From Bacteroidota bacterium (GTDB lineage: Bacteria > Bacteroidota > Bacteroidia > Chitinophagales > UBA10324), in NCBI GenBank assembly GCA_014190575.1, contig BJGQ01000022.1, forward strand, positions 1-49,002: 49,002 bases of DNA, written 5' to 3'. The first letter of the stretch is position 1. Each line of letters opens with the position of its first letter. The notes under the pieces were generated by a model. The model was not told the origin of the DNA. It worked only from the letters and a program-made list of their open reading frames with translations, and did no database searches. Shown here piece after piece: positions 16,529 through 25,974 of this stretch. Both the position numbers and the translations under genes were made by a program.

Positions 16529-19222
16529 ATGAATAAAATCAGAATCGGAATTTTTTTTGGTGGCAGCTCACGCGAGCGCGAAATATCGTTTGCCGGAGGC
16601 AGAACAGTTTACGACAATCTTAATAAATCCATTTTCGAACCTGTTCCAGTTTTTATTGACAGTTTTCATAATTTAATTCTGCTCGATTGGCAATACATTT
16701 ATAAAGGAAGCATCCGCGATTTTTATCCTTCAGTCAATTTTATTCAAACTACCACACATCCCTTCCAGGTATATATTGAATCGTTAGGGAAATTGCCTCG
16801 CGAAAAACAAGATGAAATTATTTCAACAGTAGGAAAAAAAATTCTTCCGAACGAACTCAGTTCAATTATTGATTTTGCTTTTCTTGCACTGCACGGTTCG
16901 TATGGCGAAGACGGAAGTATACAAGGCATTCTTGATTTTTATCAGATACCATATTCCGGTTCCGGCATTCTTCCTTCTGCAATCGGCATCAACAAAGCAT
17001 TTCAGAAGCGAATGATGAACGAAGGTGGTTTTACTCCCACCCGTTTCAAAACTGTTACACGCGAAGAGTGGCTGACTGCTGATAAAAATTTCCTGATAGA
17101 AAAAAGTGTTACAGCAGTCGGATTGCCGTTGGTTATTCGCCCTGCCAATCAAGGTTCGTCAATTGGAGTTTCCATTATTCACGAAAAAGATGTTGAAGCA
17201 GTTACGAAAGCAATTGATAAGGCTTTTTTCTTTTTCGAATGGAAAGCTGCTGATTGGAAAAAGAAAAATGAAGAAGAAAAAATCACTTTCTTAAATAACC
17301 TATGCGACATACGGGAGAATGTCGGTTTGCCATTGCGCATTAATGGAAAAGCCTATTTTCATCCTGAAGAATTGTTTCAGTTGTTTGAAAAATCAGTTAC
17401 AGAAAATATTTCACAATTAATTCTCGAAGCTGACGATACGGAGATTGAAATTCTGATTGAGGAATTTATTGAAGGAAAAGAATTTTCGTGTATCGTAATT
17501 GTAGATGAAAAAAATAATCCTGTTGCGCTTCCGCCCACTGAAATTGTAAAAGGAAAAGAAGTTTTTGATTACCGCTCAAAATACCTTGCTGGACTTTCGC
17601 GCAAAATCACTCCCATACAAATTCCCGACGAACAGATTGAAGCAATTCGAAAAGAGTGCGAGAAATTATTTTCATTCTTTGGCTTTCATGTGTATGCGCG
17701 CATTGATGGTTTCATTCGCCCCGATGGAAAAATTATTCTTAACGACCCGAACACTACCAGTGGAATGTTGCCGTCATCGTTCTTCTTTCATCAGGCAGCA
17801 GAGATTGGGCTAAATCCTTCGCAGTTTCTTTCGTTCATCATACATACCAGTGTTCGCGAGCGAATGCGCACCAATGTTCGCCCTGCTGTTTACGAACCAC
17901 TCTTACAACGGCTTAACAATGGAATTGATAAACTACTGCAACACGCTGAAAATAAAATACGCATTGCCGTTATTCTCGGCGGCTACTCCACCGAACGACA
18001 CATCAGCGTCGAGAGCGGAAGAAATATTTTTGAAAAGCTCGCCAGCTCCGATAAGTACCAGCCCATTCCTGTTTTCCTCACAGGAAATAATGAGCAACAC
18101 GAACTTTATCAGATTCCGATTAATCTTTTACTGAAAGATAATGCCGATGACATTCGCGAAAAGATTAAACACTTTTCGTTTCATCCGGTGATTGAAAAAA
18201 TAAAAGTGCAGTGTAAAAACATCACGCAAAAATTTTCTTCCAGCAATTATTTATTTGTTCCGAAACAACTTACCTATTCTGAATTACCCAATGAAGTGGA
18301 AGGAGTTTTTATTGCATTGCACGGTCGCCCGGGCGAAGATGGCAGTGTGCAGCAGCAGTTAGAAAAAGTGGGGCTGCCTTACAATGGCAGTGGAGTTTCT
18401 TCTTCGCAAATCACCATCAATAAATTTAACACCAACCAATTACTGTTACAGCACGGTTTTCATGAAGCACAACAATCGTTGGTTTACAAAAAGGATTGGA
18501 AGGCAAGTGAAGAAAAATTTGCCGATGCCATTCTCGTCAAACATAAATTGCCCATCATCACTAAGCCGGTGGATGATGGTTGCAGCAGCGCGGTAAAAAA
18601 AATAAAAACGCGCGACGAGTTAATTGCTTTCAGTCGCCTGATGTTTCGAGAGCAGGAAATACTGAATGCAAATGAAGTTGCTACACTTCACCTGAAACCG
18701 AAAGAAGAGTTTCCGCGCAAAGAACAATTTTTAGTGGAAGATTTAATTGCGGCGAATGGTGCAAAACATTTTTTAGAAATCACCTGCGGAATGCTCACTC
18801 ACCTGAATGATGATGGAACCATCACTTACGAAGTATTTGAACCGAGTGAAACTCTTGCCACGGCTGATGTGCTTTCACTCGAAGAAAAATTTTTAGCAGG
18901 TGAAGGGCAAAACATTACTCCTGCACGATTCGGAAAAACAAAAGAGGAATACACAAAAATTGCAACGCAGGTAAAAACAGATTTGGAAAAAGCAGCGCGA
19001 CTTTTAAATGTGCAGGGCTACTGCCGCATTGATGCGTTCGTGCGTATTGATGCAAACAACAATGCAGAAACTGTGGTGATTGAAGTTAATTCTCTCCCCG
19101 GAATGACACCTGCAACTTGTATTTTCCATCAGGCAGCAATTAATCATTACAAGCCGTATGAATTCATTGATAAAATTTTAGAATTTAGCCGCCGCAATCA
19201 AAAGCAATTTATATCAGCGTAA
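16529..19222 (+). CDS. Tandem D-alanine--D-alanine-ligase-like protein (two ATP-grasp modules)
   Basis: One uninterrupted 897-residue frame carries two full Ddl-like modules; a normal Ddl is 300-370 residues. Module 1 opens with RIGIFFGGSSREREISF, has LHGSYGEDGSIQG at about His122, and closes with LNDPNTTSGMLPSSFF at 404-419. Module 2 starts near residue 475 (RIAVILGGYSTERHISVESG), has LHGRPGEDGSVQQ at about His598, and ends with VIEVNSLPGMTPATCIF at about 850-866. The E-x-N metal-binding motif is canonical in module 2 (Glu852, Asn854) and is Asp406-Asn408 in module 1. Ddl joins two D-alanines for peptidoglycan cross-bridges in the cytoplasm. Module 1 also has a long insertion (about 220-310). 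Both may be active, or one regulatory. The PASTA gene follows after 3 bases. Confidence 0.85.
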   Translation: MNKIRIGIFFGGSSREREISFAGGRTVYDNLNKSIFEPVPVFIDSFHNLILLDWQYIYKGSIRDFYPSVNFIQTTTHPFQVYIESLGKLPREKQDEIISTVGKKILPNELSSIIDFAFLALHGSYGEDGSIQGILDFYQIPYSGSGILPSAIGINKAFQKRMMNEGGFTPTRFKTVTREEWLTADKNFLIEKSVTAVGLPLVIRPANQGSSIGVSIIHEKDVEAVTKAIDKAFFFFEWKAADWKKKNEEEKITFLNNLCDIRENVGLPLRINGKAYFHPEELFQLFEKSVTENISQLILEADDTEIEILIEEFIEGKEFSCIVIVDEKNNPVALPPTEIVKGKEVFDYRSKYLAGLSRKITPIQIPDEQIEAIRKECEKLFSFFGFHVYARIDGFIRPDGKIILNDPNTTSGMLPSSFFFHQAAEIGLNPSQFLSFIIHTSVRERMRTNVRPAVYEPLLQRLNNGIDKLLQHAENKIRIAVILGGYSTERHISVESGRNIFEKLASSDKYQPIPVFLTGNNEQHELYQIPINLLLKDNADDIREKIKHFSFHPVIEKIKVQCKNITQKFSSSNYLFVPKQLTYSELPNEVEGVFIALHGRPGEDGSVQQQLEKVGLPYNGSGVSSSQITINKFNTNQLLLQHGFHEAQQSLVYKKDWKASEEKFADAILVKHKLPIITKPVDDGCSSAVKKIKTRDELIAFSRLMFREQEILNANEVATLHLKPKEEFPRKEQFLVEDLIAANGAKHFLEITCGMLTHLNDDGTITYEVFEPSETLATADVLSLEEKFLAGEGQNITPARFGKTKEEYTKIATQVKTDLEKAARLLNVQGYCRIDAFVRIDANNNAETVVIEVNSLPGMTPATCIFHQAAINHYKPYEFIDKILEFSRRNQKQFISA

Positions 19223-19225
19223 ACC

Positions 19226-20023
19226 ATGTGGCAATTTCTTAAAAGCAGAATTTTTCTTTACAACATACTCGGAGCTATCGGTATGTTCATCATTGTGTTT
19301 TGGCTTGGCACATCAGCGTTGAACAGTTACACACGACACGGCGAAACCATTACTGTTCCAGATTTAACGGGAATGAGTTTTGAAAAAGCAAAACAAATAT
19401 TGTCAGATCGGAATTTAGAAATCGCCATTGCTGATTCTTCTTTCAACGATAAGAAACCAAAACTGGCAGTGCTGGAACAAAATCCGATTGCCAATTCAAA
19501 AGTGAAAGAAGGAAGAACCATTTACCTCACTGTAAATGCGAAAATTCCACCTCAGGTAAAAATGCCCGACCTAACTGATAACTCATTGAAGCAGGCGCAA
19601 ATGATTTTGGAAAATATTGGTTTGCGTGTCGGCCAGTTAATTTACAAACCGGACCTTGCTCAAAATGTTGTATTAGATTGGATGGTCAGAGGCCGCCACA
19701 TCACCATTGGTGATAACATAAAAAAAGGTTCAACCATTGATTTGATTTTGGGTGATGGATTGGGAAACACCGAAGTGGAAGTTCCGGATTTAATCGGTCA
19801 TACTTTGCGCGAAGTGAAATTTATTCTGGATGCTTCTTCACTTAATCTCGGAGCAGTAATAGCCGATAATACTGTTCGCGGCGATTCATTGAATGCAATT
19901 GTTTACAAACAAACTCCTTCGACATTGGATGCAGATAACAAATTGAATCTTGGTGAGGCAGTGGATGTGTACATCACTTTAGATCAATTCAAACTGGATA
20001 CACCAGAGGAAGAACCCAAGTAA
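19226..20023 (+). CDS. Membrane-anchored PASTA-domain protein
   Basis: The 265-residue product has a short cytoplasmic end and one membrane helix (FLYNILGAIGMFIIVFWLG, residues 9-27), then three PASTA domains outside: ITVPDLTGMSFEKAKQILSD, VKMPDLTDNSLKQAQMILEN and VEVPDLIGHTLREVKFILDA mark their starts. PASTA domains bind muropeptides or beta-lactam-like ligands in kinases and penicillin-binding proteins; here there is no kinase or PBP domain. The start codon is 3 bases after the stop of the double Ddl-like gene, so the two are surely in one operon. A role in sensing or positioning peptidoglycan synthesis is a reasonable inference. Confidence 0.9.
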   Translation: MWQFLKSRIFLYNILGAIGMFIIVFWLGTSALNSYTRHGETITVPDLTGMSFEKAKQILSDRNLEIAIADSSFNDKKPKLAVLEQNPIANSKVKEGRTIYLTVNAKIPPQVKMPDLTDNSLKQAQMILENIGLRVGQLIYKPDLAQNVVLDWMVRGRHITIGDNIKKGSTIDLILGDGLGNTEVEVPDLIGHTLREVKFILDASSLNLGAVIADNTVRGDSLNAIVYKQTPSTLDADNKLNLGEAVDVYITLDQFKLDTPEEEPK

Positions 20024-20128
20024 ATCATTGCTCTTTCAATCGTGGATATTTCTTTTGTTGTACAAACAATTTTTTAAACACATTTGAGTTTCATAGCTGC
20101 AAAAACTGTTGCAATAAATAAATACCGA

Positions 20129-21997
20129 ATGCAAAAATTCACCTTTCACCTTTCTCTTTTCTCATTTCTTTTATTGCTGAACTTTCATACTTCAGCTCAG
20201 GAAATAATCAGTGAATTAAAATATAACGATGCGTTGATTTTTGAAAAGCATCATTCACAGTTGCGCTCCATTGATACTGTGCAACTTCCGTTCATTGATG
20301 ATTTTTCCTATTCGCAATTAAATCCGAATCATAAATATCCCGATCAGAATTTATGGATGGATATAGATTGTTTTGTGAATACTACTTATCCTATTCTTCC
20401 GCCATCTATTGGCGTTGCAACTTTTGATGGCTTAAATGAAAAAGGAGAACCATATGACCCTTCTGCTTCAACTCAGGTTGATCTTACTTCAAGTTATCCG
20501 GCTGATAGCTTAACTTCATTGCCAATAAATATGAATTCGATTTCTGTTGCCGATTCAGTTTACCTCAGTTTTTTTTATGAGAAAATGGGAATTGGTGATT
20601 ATCCGAATGTGGGTGATAAACTTTTATTGGAATTGAAAAAAAATGACGGAACCTGGAATGAAGTATGGGAAATGGATGGTGATGGTTCTATACCTACCGT
20701 AATTAAGTTCCGCCAGATTATGATTCCCATAATTGATGCTGCTTACTTTTTTAATGGTTTTCAATTCCGCTTCAGAAACTATGCAACAACATCAGGCAAC
20801 AACGATCACTGGCACATTGATTATGTGCGATTAGATTCTTCACGAAGTTATTCTGATACATTAATTCGTGATGTGGCTGCAGTTTATACTCCCGGCACTA
20901 TTTTAAATAAATACCAATTCATGCCATGGACACAATTCAGAAATAATCAATCCACTGAGTTGGCGGCAACTTTTCCTTTTGTTGTTCACAACATGTCATC
21001 CATTGCTTTCAATGCTAATAACAAATATTCTGCATCGGAATATTTCAGTCCGTTCAGCCAGAACATTATGTTTTCAAACGGAGTAGGAAACTCTTTCAAT
21101 TTCAGTTCGGGCAGTTTTCTCACACAAAATAATTCTACCGGAAACGATACAGCATCTATTTCAGGAGATTCTGCATTGTTACTTATTAAATGTTTAATCA
21201 CATCTGATTCTACCGATAAAAATCTTCGTAACGATACGGCCTACCGTGTTCAACCTTTTTATAATTTCTATGCGCACGATGATGGTAGCGCCGAAAAAGC
21301 TTATGCATTGTATGGTGGCGGTTCGAAACTTGCTTATAAATTTTATGTTAATGTTCCCGATACTTTAAGAGCAATTCAAATTCATTTTGCTCATATTACC
21401 ACGGATGTATCTGATAAATTTTTATCAATCATGCTATGGAAATCAGTTTTGCCAATTGAACAATTACAGTATGAACAGGATTTTTTACAACCAACCTATA
21501 TTGACAGCATCAATGGATTTGCTACTTACATTTTAGATACCCCACAGGCTATATCCGATACATTTTTAGTTGGATGGTTACAAACCTATCCTGATTATTT
21601 AAATGTTGGTTTAGATAAAAATACTGACTCACATCAATATGTTTTTTATCAAACCTCAGTTAATCCAACATTCGTTCAATCAACTGCAATTGGTTCTATT
21701 ATGATAAGACCTGTAGTAGGTGCAAAACTTACTTATACTTCAGTACAAAACATTTCAGTTGAAACTATTTCAGTCAATTGTTTTCCAAATCCGGTTGATG
21801 ATATTTTGCATTTAAATGTTAAAGGAATAAATCATGCTGAGCTATTTATTACCGACCTGACCGGAAGAACCATTCAAATTTCAGAAGGCACTGATGAAAA
21901 TATTTTTGTTGGAAATCTTTCACCGGGAATGTATCTGTTGACTGTGAAAGACAAACTGAGCAAGCAATCATTCACCACGCGTTTTATAAAATTATAA
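20129..21997 (+). CDS. T9SS-secreted protein with type A sorting domain
   Basis: Starting at the ATG at 20129 (a TTG at 20084 would add 15 residues before the signal peptide), the product is 622 residues. The signal peptide MQKFTFHLSLFSFLLLLNFH ends at TSAQ. The long middle is beta-rich, without a domain I can name, with a segment like a jelly-roll or carbohydrate-binding fold (FRFRNYATTSGNNDHWHIDY, typical of MAM-like or CBM-like regions in T9SS proteins). The last 75 residues are the sorting domain (NCFPNPVDDILHLNV, ELFITDLTGRTIQIS, GMYLLTVKDK). It is exported to the surface or medium. It sits downstream of the PASTA gene with about 105 bases between, and 3 bases before the rhodanese gene. 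Confidence 0.87.
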   Translation: MQKFTFHLSLFSFLLLLNFHTSAQEIISELKYNDALIFEKHHSQLRSIDTVQLPFIDDFSYSQLNPNHKYPDQNLWMDIDCFVNTTYPILPPSIGVATFDGLNEKGEPYDPSASTQVDLTSSYPADSLTSLPINMNSISVADSVYLSFFYEKMGIGDYPNVGDKLLLELKKNDGTWNEVWEMDGDGSIPTVIKFRQIMIPIIDAAYFFNGFQFRFRNYATTSGNNDHWHIDYVRLDSSRSYSDTLIRDVAAVYTPGTILNKYQFMPWTQFRNNQSTELAATFPFVVHNMSSIAFNANNKYSASEYFSPFSQNIMFSNGVGNSFNFSSGSFLTQNNSTGNDTASISGDSALLLIKCLITSDSTDKNLRNDTAYRVQPFYNFYAHDDGSAEKAYALYGGGSKLAYKFYVNVPDTLRAIQIHFAHITTDVSDKFLSIMLWKSVLPIEQLQYEQDFLQPTYIDSINGFATYILDTPQAISDTFLVGWLQTYPDYLNVGLDKNTDSHQYVFYQTSVNPTFVQSTAIGSIMIRPVVGAKLTYTSVQNISVETISVNCFPNPVDDILHLNVKGINHAELFITDLTGRTIQISEGTDENIFVGNLSPGMYLLTVKDKLSKQSFTTRFIKL

Positions 21998-22000
21998 TTG

Positions 22001-22306
22001 ATGGCCGACATAACAATTGAAGAATTAAAAGAACGAAAAGATAAAAACGAAAATCTCATTGTGCTCGATGTTCGCGAAGAATGGGAGTTCGATGAATTTA
22101 ATATTGGTGGAAAATTAATTCCGCTTGCCACCTTGCCCGGAGCATTGGACGAATTCGCAAGTCATAAGAATGATGAAATAATTATTCATTGCAAATCAGG
22201 AAAACGGAGTGCGAATGCACAGGCTTATATGAAGCAACAGGGTTTCACCAATGTGCGCAATCTGATTGGCGGTGCCGATGCATGGAAAGCGAAGTATGGC
22301 CATTGA
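22001..22306 (+). CDS. Rhodanese-like domain protein
   Basis: A 101-residue single rhodanese domain (sulfur carrier). It has the entry VLDVREEWEFDEFNIGGKLI and the active-site loop IIHCKSGKRSANA, with the sulfur-accepting Cys64 in a six-residue C-K-S-G-K-R loop as in small GlpE-type proteins. The ATG at 22001 is preferred; a TTG lies immediately before it. It may move sulfane sulfur in cofactor or tRNA thiolation; no partner gene is next to it. It starts 3 bases after the T9SS gene and 15 bases before the DCC gene, so all three are likely read together. Confidence 0.9.
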   Translation: MADITIEELKERKDKNENLIVLDVREEWEFDEFNIGGKLIPLATLPGALDEFASHKNDEIIIHCKSGKRSANAQAYMKQQGFTNVRNLIGGADAWKAKYGH

Positions 22307-22321
22307 TTTATAAAATTCAAA

Positions 22322-22744
22322 TTGGCTATTCCTGATAATCAGTTTTCTTCCTCACCAATAATTATTTATGATGGTGTTTGTCATTTATGCAACAGCGGAG
22401 TGAATTTTATTTTGAAACGCGACCGCAAAAAAATATTCCGCTTCACTCCTTTTCAAAGTTTGTTTGCAAAAAACTTATTGAAAGAAAATGGTGAATCAGA
22501 ACATGTTGGTGATACATTTATTTTAATTCACGAGGGGAAAATATTTAATCGGGCTGATGCTGCTTTAAAAATCACTATGCTGCTCGGGGGAAAATGGAAA
22601 TTGTTTTATCCGCTTTACCTCGTTCCGAAATTTATTCGCAATGGAATTTATAATATCATTGCACGCAATCGTTACAAATGGTTTGGCAAGGAAGAATCGT
22701 GCATGATGCCATCGCCTGAAATTTCAGAACGATTTATTTTGTAA
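22322..22744 (+). CDS. DCC-family (DUF393) thiol-disulfide oxidoreductase-like protein
   Basis: A 140-residue protein with the family hallmark IIYDGVCHLCNSGVNFILKR, in which DGxCxLC resembles a thioredoxin-type CxxC, followed by FRFTPFQSLFAKNLL and FNRADAALKITMLLGGKW. The start is a TTG at 22322; the previous in-frame stop is the rhodanese stop at 22304-22306 and no ATG comes before the hallmark, so TTG (or another non-ATG codon) must be used. Function is unproven; the fold suggests redox chemistry. It lies between rhodanese and thioesterase genes, with 15 and 14 bases on either side, in a run of short household genes. Confidence 0.87.
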   Translation: MAIPDNQFSSSPIIIYDGVCHLCNSGVNFILKRDRKKIFRFTPFQSLFAKNLLKENGESEHVGDTFILIHEGKIFNRADAALKITMLLGGKWKLFYPLYLVPKFIRNGIYNIIARNRYKWFGKEESCMMPSPEISERFIL

Positions 22745-22758
22745 ACAAAAATTTAAAA

Positions 22759-23184
22759 ATGATTTGGTATAAACCCATTGATTTAAAATTGCTGAACGAC
22801 CTGCACAAAAACACCATGCAGGAATTTGTAGGAATTGAATTCATAGAAGTTGGTGACGATTATATAAAAGCTAAAATGCCTGTGAACGAACGAACCAAGC
22901 AGCCACTCGGCCTTTTACACGGAGGTGCAAATGTTGTGTTGGCCGAATCTCTTGGCAGCATTGCCTCGCTGCTTTGTTTGAATACCGATGAAAAAACATG
23001 TGTGGGTTTAGAAATAAATGCCAACCACATCAGAGCAGTGCGTGATGGGTTTGTTTATGGCATTACCAAGCCAATTCACATTGGAAGAACAACTATGATT
23101 TGGGAAATAAAAATTTATGACGATGTCGGAAAATTGACCTGCATCAGCAGAATTACCAACGCTATTCTCGATAAGAAAAAATAA
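22759..23184 (+). CDS. Hotdog-fold thioesterase (PaaI/YdiI type)
   Basis: A 141-residue single hotdog domain. The motif LGLLHGGANVVLAESLGSIA carries the conserved HGG and the likely catalytic Glu of the YdiI/EntH/PaaI group, which hydrolyse acyl-CoA thioesters such as 1,4-dihydroxy-2-naphthoyl-CoA (menaquinone synthesis), or proofread acyl carriers. The C-terminus has the usual GRTTMIWEIKIYDDVGKLTC strand pair. Which substrate it uses is not visible; a role in menaquinone synthesis is plausible since complex I genes occur in the window, but no men genes are adjacent. Last gene of the forward run; it converges on UPF0316. Confidence 0.88.
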   Translation: MIWYKPIDLKLLNDLHKNTMQEFVGIEFIEVGDDYIKAKMPVNERTKQPLGLLHGGANVVLAESLGSIASLLCLNTDEKTCVGLEINANHIRAVRDGFVYGITKPIHIGRTTMIWEIKIYDDVGKLTCISRITNAILDKKK

Positions 23185-23213
23185 AAAAAGTAGCTATATT
23201 AATTCTGCTACTT
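23183..23213 (-). terminator. Intrinsic terminator of the UPF0316 gene
   Basis: AAGTAGC (23188-23194) and GCTACTT (23207-23213) pair perfectly over a 12-base loop. Read on the reverse strand the hairpin is followed by seven Ts. The UPF0316 stop codon (TAG, 23208-23210) is part of the stem. Confidence 0.7.
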
Positions 23214-23792
23214 AATACCCAACCATCTTCCGATATAAGTTGAGTTAGTTCCATCGCGAAACACTCCTGCGTTGGCAGCTTTAATATCTTCAATTGAATA
23301 AAAAGCTGTGGAGTCGTGTTCAGAAATTAATTGCACCACCTCTTTTACCGTTTTTCTTTTTACGACCATGTATATCATTTTCACCGGGCCTTTTGCCCCG
23401 TGTGCATCAACAATGGTAACTCCATGCTTAGCAGCAACCATTGCTTTTATCAGTTCTTCTGAATGTTTGTGTGTGATGATGCGAACCACTTGCAGACCGA
23501 GTGCGATTTTGCCTTCAACTACTAACCCAATGTAAGTTCCGGCCGCAAAGCCACCTGCCCATCCAATGTAACAGGCAAAATTATTCAGGTTTTTCATTAC
23601 CTGACTTACCACAACAATCCATATCAGCACTTCAAAAAAACCAAGTATGGGAGCGAGTTTACGATAACCTTTGCCCACCATGAGGTTGCGCATGGTGCCG
23701 AGTGTTACATCACATACGCGCGAAAAAAAAATCATTAAAGGCAAACCAAGCCAACTATAAAAATCGAACCCCGCACTAATCTGCAACACCAT
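23208..23792 (-). CDS. UPF0316 membrane protein (DUF5698 and DUF2179 domains)
   Basis: A 194-residue protein. The N-terminal half (DUF5698) has three or so membrane helices (GLPLMIFFSRVCDVTLGTMR, APILGFFEVLIWIVVVSQVM, YIGWAGGFAAGTYIGLVVEG). The C-terminal half (DUF2179) is a soluble alpha/beta domain (GVTIVDAHGAKGPVKMIYMV, VVQLISEHDSTAFYSIEDI). Family members (UPF0316, YebE-like) are found widely in Firmicutes and Bacteroidota, without an established function. The DUF2179 half is shared with YitT proteins and may bind a small ligand. It stands alone between a thioesterase and a T9SS gene and has a good terminator. Confidence 0.9.
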   Translation of the reverse strand: MVLQISAGFDFYSWLGLPLMIFFSRVCDVTLGTMRNLMVGKGYRKLAPILGFFEVLIWIVVVSQVMKNLNNFACYIGWAGGFAAGTYIGLVVEGKIALGLQVVRIITHKHSEELIKAMVAAKHGVTIVDAHGAKGPVKMIYMVVKRKTVKEVVQLISEHDSTAFYSIEDIKAANAGVFRDGTNSTYIGRWLGIK

Positions 23793-23911
23793 GTTTTACT
23801 AAATTAAAAGCAAAAATAGACTTCAGCCTTACCTGATAATTTTGATAATAGGAATGGCTTTAACTATTTGTTGTGTATAGTTCAGCATTTAGTGCTGATA
23901 AAAAATATTTT

Positions 23912-25816
23912 TTAATCCTTCACAAACTTACCTACTGCTATATCTCCGTTTTTAAATTCTACTCTCAGCAAGTACATGCCGCTTGTTAAACTGCTTACAT
24001 CTATATCTGTGGTGTTAGTGTTTGTTTGAAACACTTTTCTTCCTGTAATATCCATTATCAATATTTTTTCTGCTGATTGCTTACTATTGATTGTTAATTT
24101 TTCACTTACAGGGTTTGGGTAAAGCTGTAATCTACAATTAGCAATTTTTAATTCATTTATACCGTCACCTTCACTGTAAAAGCAATCAGTAGAATCGCTA
24201 CAATTTCCATTTGAAAAAATTGCCTTGTAATTTCCCAAGGAAGATGCGATGTAAATATTGTTTGTGGCACCAATAATATATTGATGATGGTCACAATCAT
24301 ACCATTGAACATTACCATTTCCATTTGCTATTAATGTATCTCCGTTTGAAGTAATTAATGGGTTAATATTTATGACAGTTAAAATTAAAGTGACAAGAGA
24401 ATCGCAGGTGTTTAAATTATTTAAAGTATCTAAGTATGTACCTGATAGTGTTAAATAATTCCCATTAAAATAATATGTATCTCCTTCACAAATACTATGA
24501 TTAATAGAATTGTTTGAAGATAGATTAACAGTTAGATTTAAAATAATTATTGAATCTCCGCCTGAGTAAGCTGTAACTGTATCATTATAAATGCCTGATT
24601 CCGTTAAAAATTGACCATTAAAATCATATGAATTTCCCTTGCAAATCTGTGAACTTAAGTTATTATAAATAGCTGGAATTAGAGTTGGGTCAAATCTTCC
24701 AACATAACCATAATATTCACCCGGATGATTATACATATAATTAAAAACACCCCCTATATAAAGAGTATCCCTGAATTGTTCAATCGCATTTGTTTGTTGG
24801 GTAGTCCCATTTCCAGTTGAAAACCATGTTGTATCATTATAATAAACCAATGAATTTGGAAAACCAACACCATAACAATTTCCTACCCCGACATATAATT
24901 TTTCCGCTATTGAATCCATACATGATACATAAACAAAGGGACCTCCAATAGCTGGATTCCAATTATTTCCATCCCAAAAAGCAAGATCAGTATCAACACC
25001 TGAAATAAGTTCACTATTAAATAAACCACCAGCAAATAATTTTCCTTTATAAGAGCAAACCGATCTTACATCAACACTATAATCCCATTGGGATCCTAAC
25101 CCATTTCCAATCGGACTCCATTGTGCTCCATCCCACGCAGAAACATTTTTACAATAAACACCTCCAGCATATTCAAATAATCCACCGGCAACTAATCTAT
25201 CATTGTAAACACATAAATCATTGATAGCCGTACCACTCATACCACCTCCTACATCAACGAAATCAGTTCCATTCCACTTTGCAATTCCCGCTAATTGGGT
25301 AAGGTTATAAGGTGGGTCATATCTTTTGTAGTTTGTAAAATCCCCTGCAACATACAAAGAGTCATGATAAATACACATTGCATTTATATCACTATTAAAT
25401 GTACCAATTACTCTATAAGAAATACTATCTTCATCAACTTCGACCAAACGCCATCTATTATATGAAACAGATTTATCAGTTGCAAAAATCAACTTGTTAT
25501 TAAACATCTGACAAGTAGTGATTTTTGTCACCCCACCGTAATTTAAAGTATCACCACCTGAAACAACGAATTGCATCGGATGCCATATAAATCCATCATA
25601 CCAACCGATATTATTAATTGTATCACTCCCTGATGTAATGAATTTTCCAGCAGCCCATAATCTATTATGACTCGTATCAGAACAGAGTGCATTTACACCA
25701 TCGTCATACCAAACAGCCCCACCATAACCAGTAAAACCACTATCAACAGGATACCAAGACTGACAATAGGAACTTGTTGAAACAAAAAATAAAACAACAA
25801 CAAAAATTAATCTCAT
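23912..25816 (-). CDS. T9SS-secreted protein with propeller-like N-terminal region
   Basis: The ATG at 25816 is chosen because it begins the signal peptide MRLIFVVVLFFVSTSSYCQS; an upstream ATG would add 25 residues of non-signal sequence. The 634-residue product has several repeats of about 50 residues like YNDRLVAGGLFEYAGG, YKGKLFAGGLFNSE and FRDTLYIGGVFNY, each with a paired W(D/N)G...W motif, which suggests a beta-propeller. Two shorter repeats follow (ICKGNSYDFNGQFLTESGIY and ICEGDTYYFNGNYLTLSGTY), then the sorting domain (LQLYPNPVSEKLTINSK, ILIMDITGRKVFQ, GMYLLRVEFKNGDIAVGKFV). It is likely displayed on the surface; its ligand is unknown. Confidence 0.87.
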   Translation of the reverse strand: MRLIFVVVLFFVSTSSYCQSWYPVDSGFTGYGGAVWYDDGVNALCSDTSHNRLWAAGKFITSGSDTINNIGWYDGFIWHPMQFVVSGGDTLNYGGVTKITTCQMFNNKLIFATDKSVSYNRWRLVEVDEDSISYRVIGTFNSDINAMCIYHDSLYVAGDFTNYKRYDPPYNLTQLAGIAKWNGTDFVDVGGGMSGTAINDLCVYNDRLVAGGLFEYAGGVYCKNVSAWDGAQWSPIGNGLGSQWDYSVDVRSVCSYKGKLFAGGLFNSELISGVDTDLAFWDGNNWNPAIGGPFVYVSCMDSIAEKLYVGVGNCYGVGFPNSLVYYNDTTWFSTGNGTTQQTNAIEQFRDTLYIGGVFNYMYNHPGEYYGYVGRFDPTLIPAIYNNLSSQICKGNSYDFNGQFLTESGIYNDTVTAYSGGDSIIILNLTVNLSSNNSINHSICEGDTYYFNGNYLTLSGTYLDTLNNLNTCDSLVTLILTVININPLITSNGDTLIANGNGNVQWYDCDHHQYIIGATNNIYIASSLGNYKAIFSNGNCSDSTDCFYSEGDGINELKIANCRLQLYPNPVSEKLTINSKQSAEKILIMDITGRKVFQTNTNTTDIDVSSLTSGMYLLRVEFKNGDIAVGKFVKD

Positions 25817-25930
25817 TGATGTAAAGTTAGAGATAAAAAATAAAAAGCTGTTTTCTTTTCGCTCGTCATCAACAAAATAAAAAAGCATCATTCATTTCTG
25901 AACAATACTTTCAAAAAAAATATCCGTCAC

Positions 25931-25957
25931 GCAGGGTTCTGATTACAGTAACCCTGC
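25931..25957 (-). terminator. Terminator hairpin after the NtrC-type regulator gene
   Basis: GCAGGGTT (25931-25938) pairs perfectly with AACCCTGC (25950-25957) around an 11-base loop. On the reverse strand, which carries the regulator gene ending at 25975, the stem is followed ten bases later by a run of eight Ts. Confidence 0.65.
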
Positions 25958-25974
25958 TGAGACATAAAAAAAAT

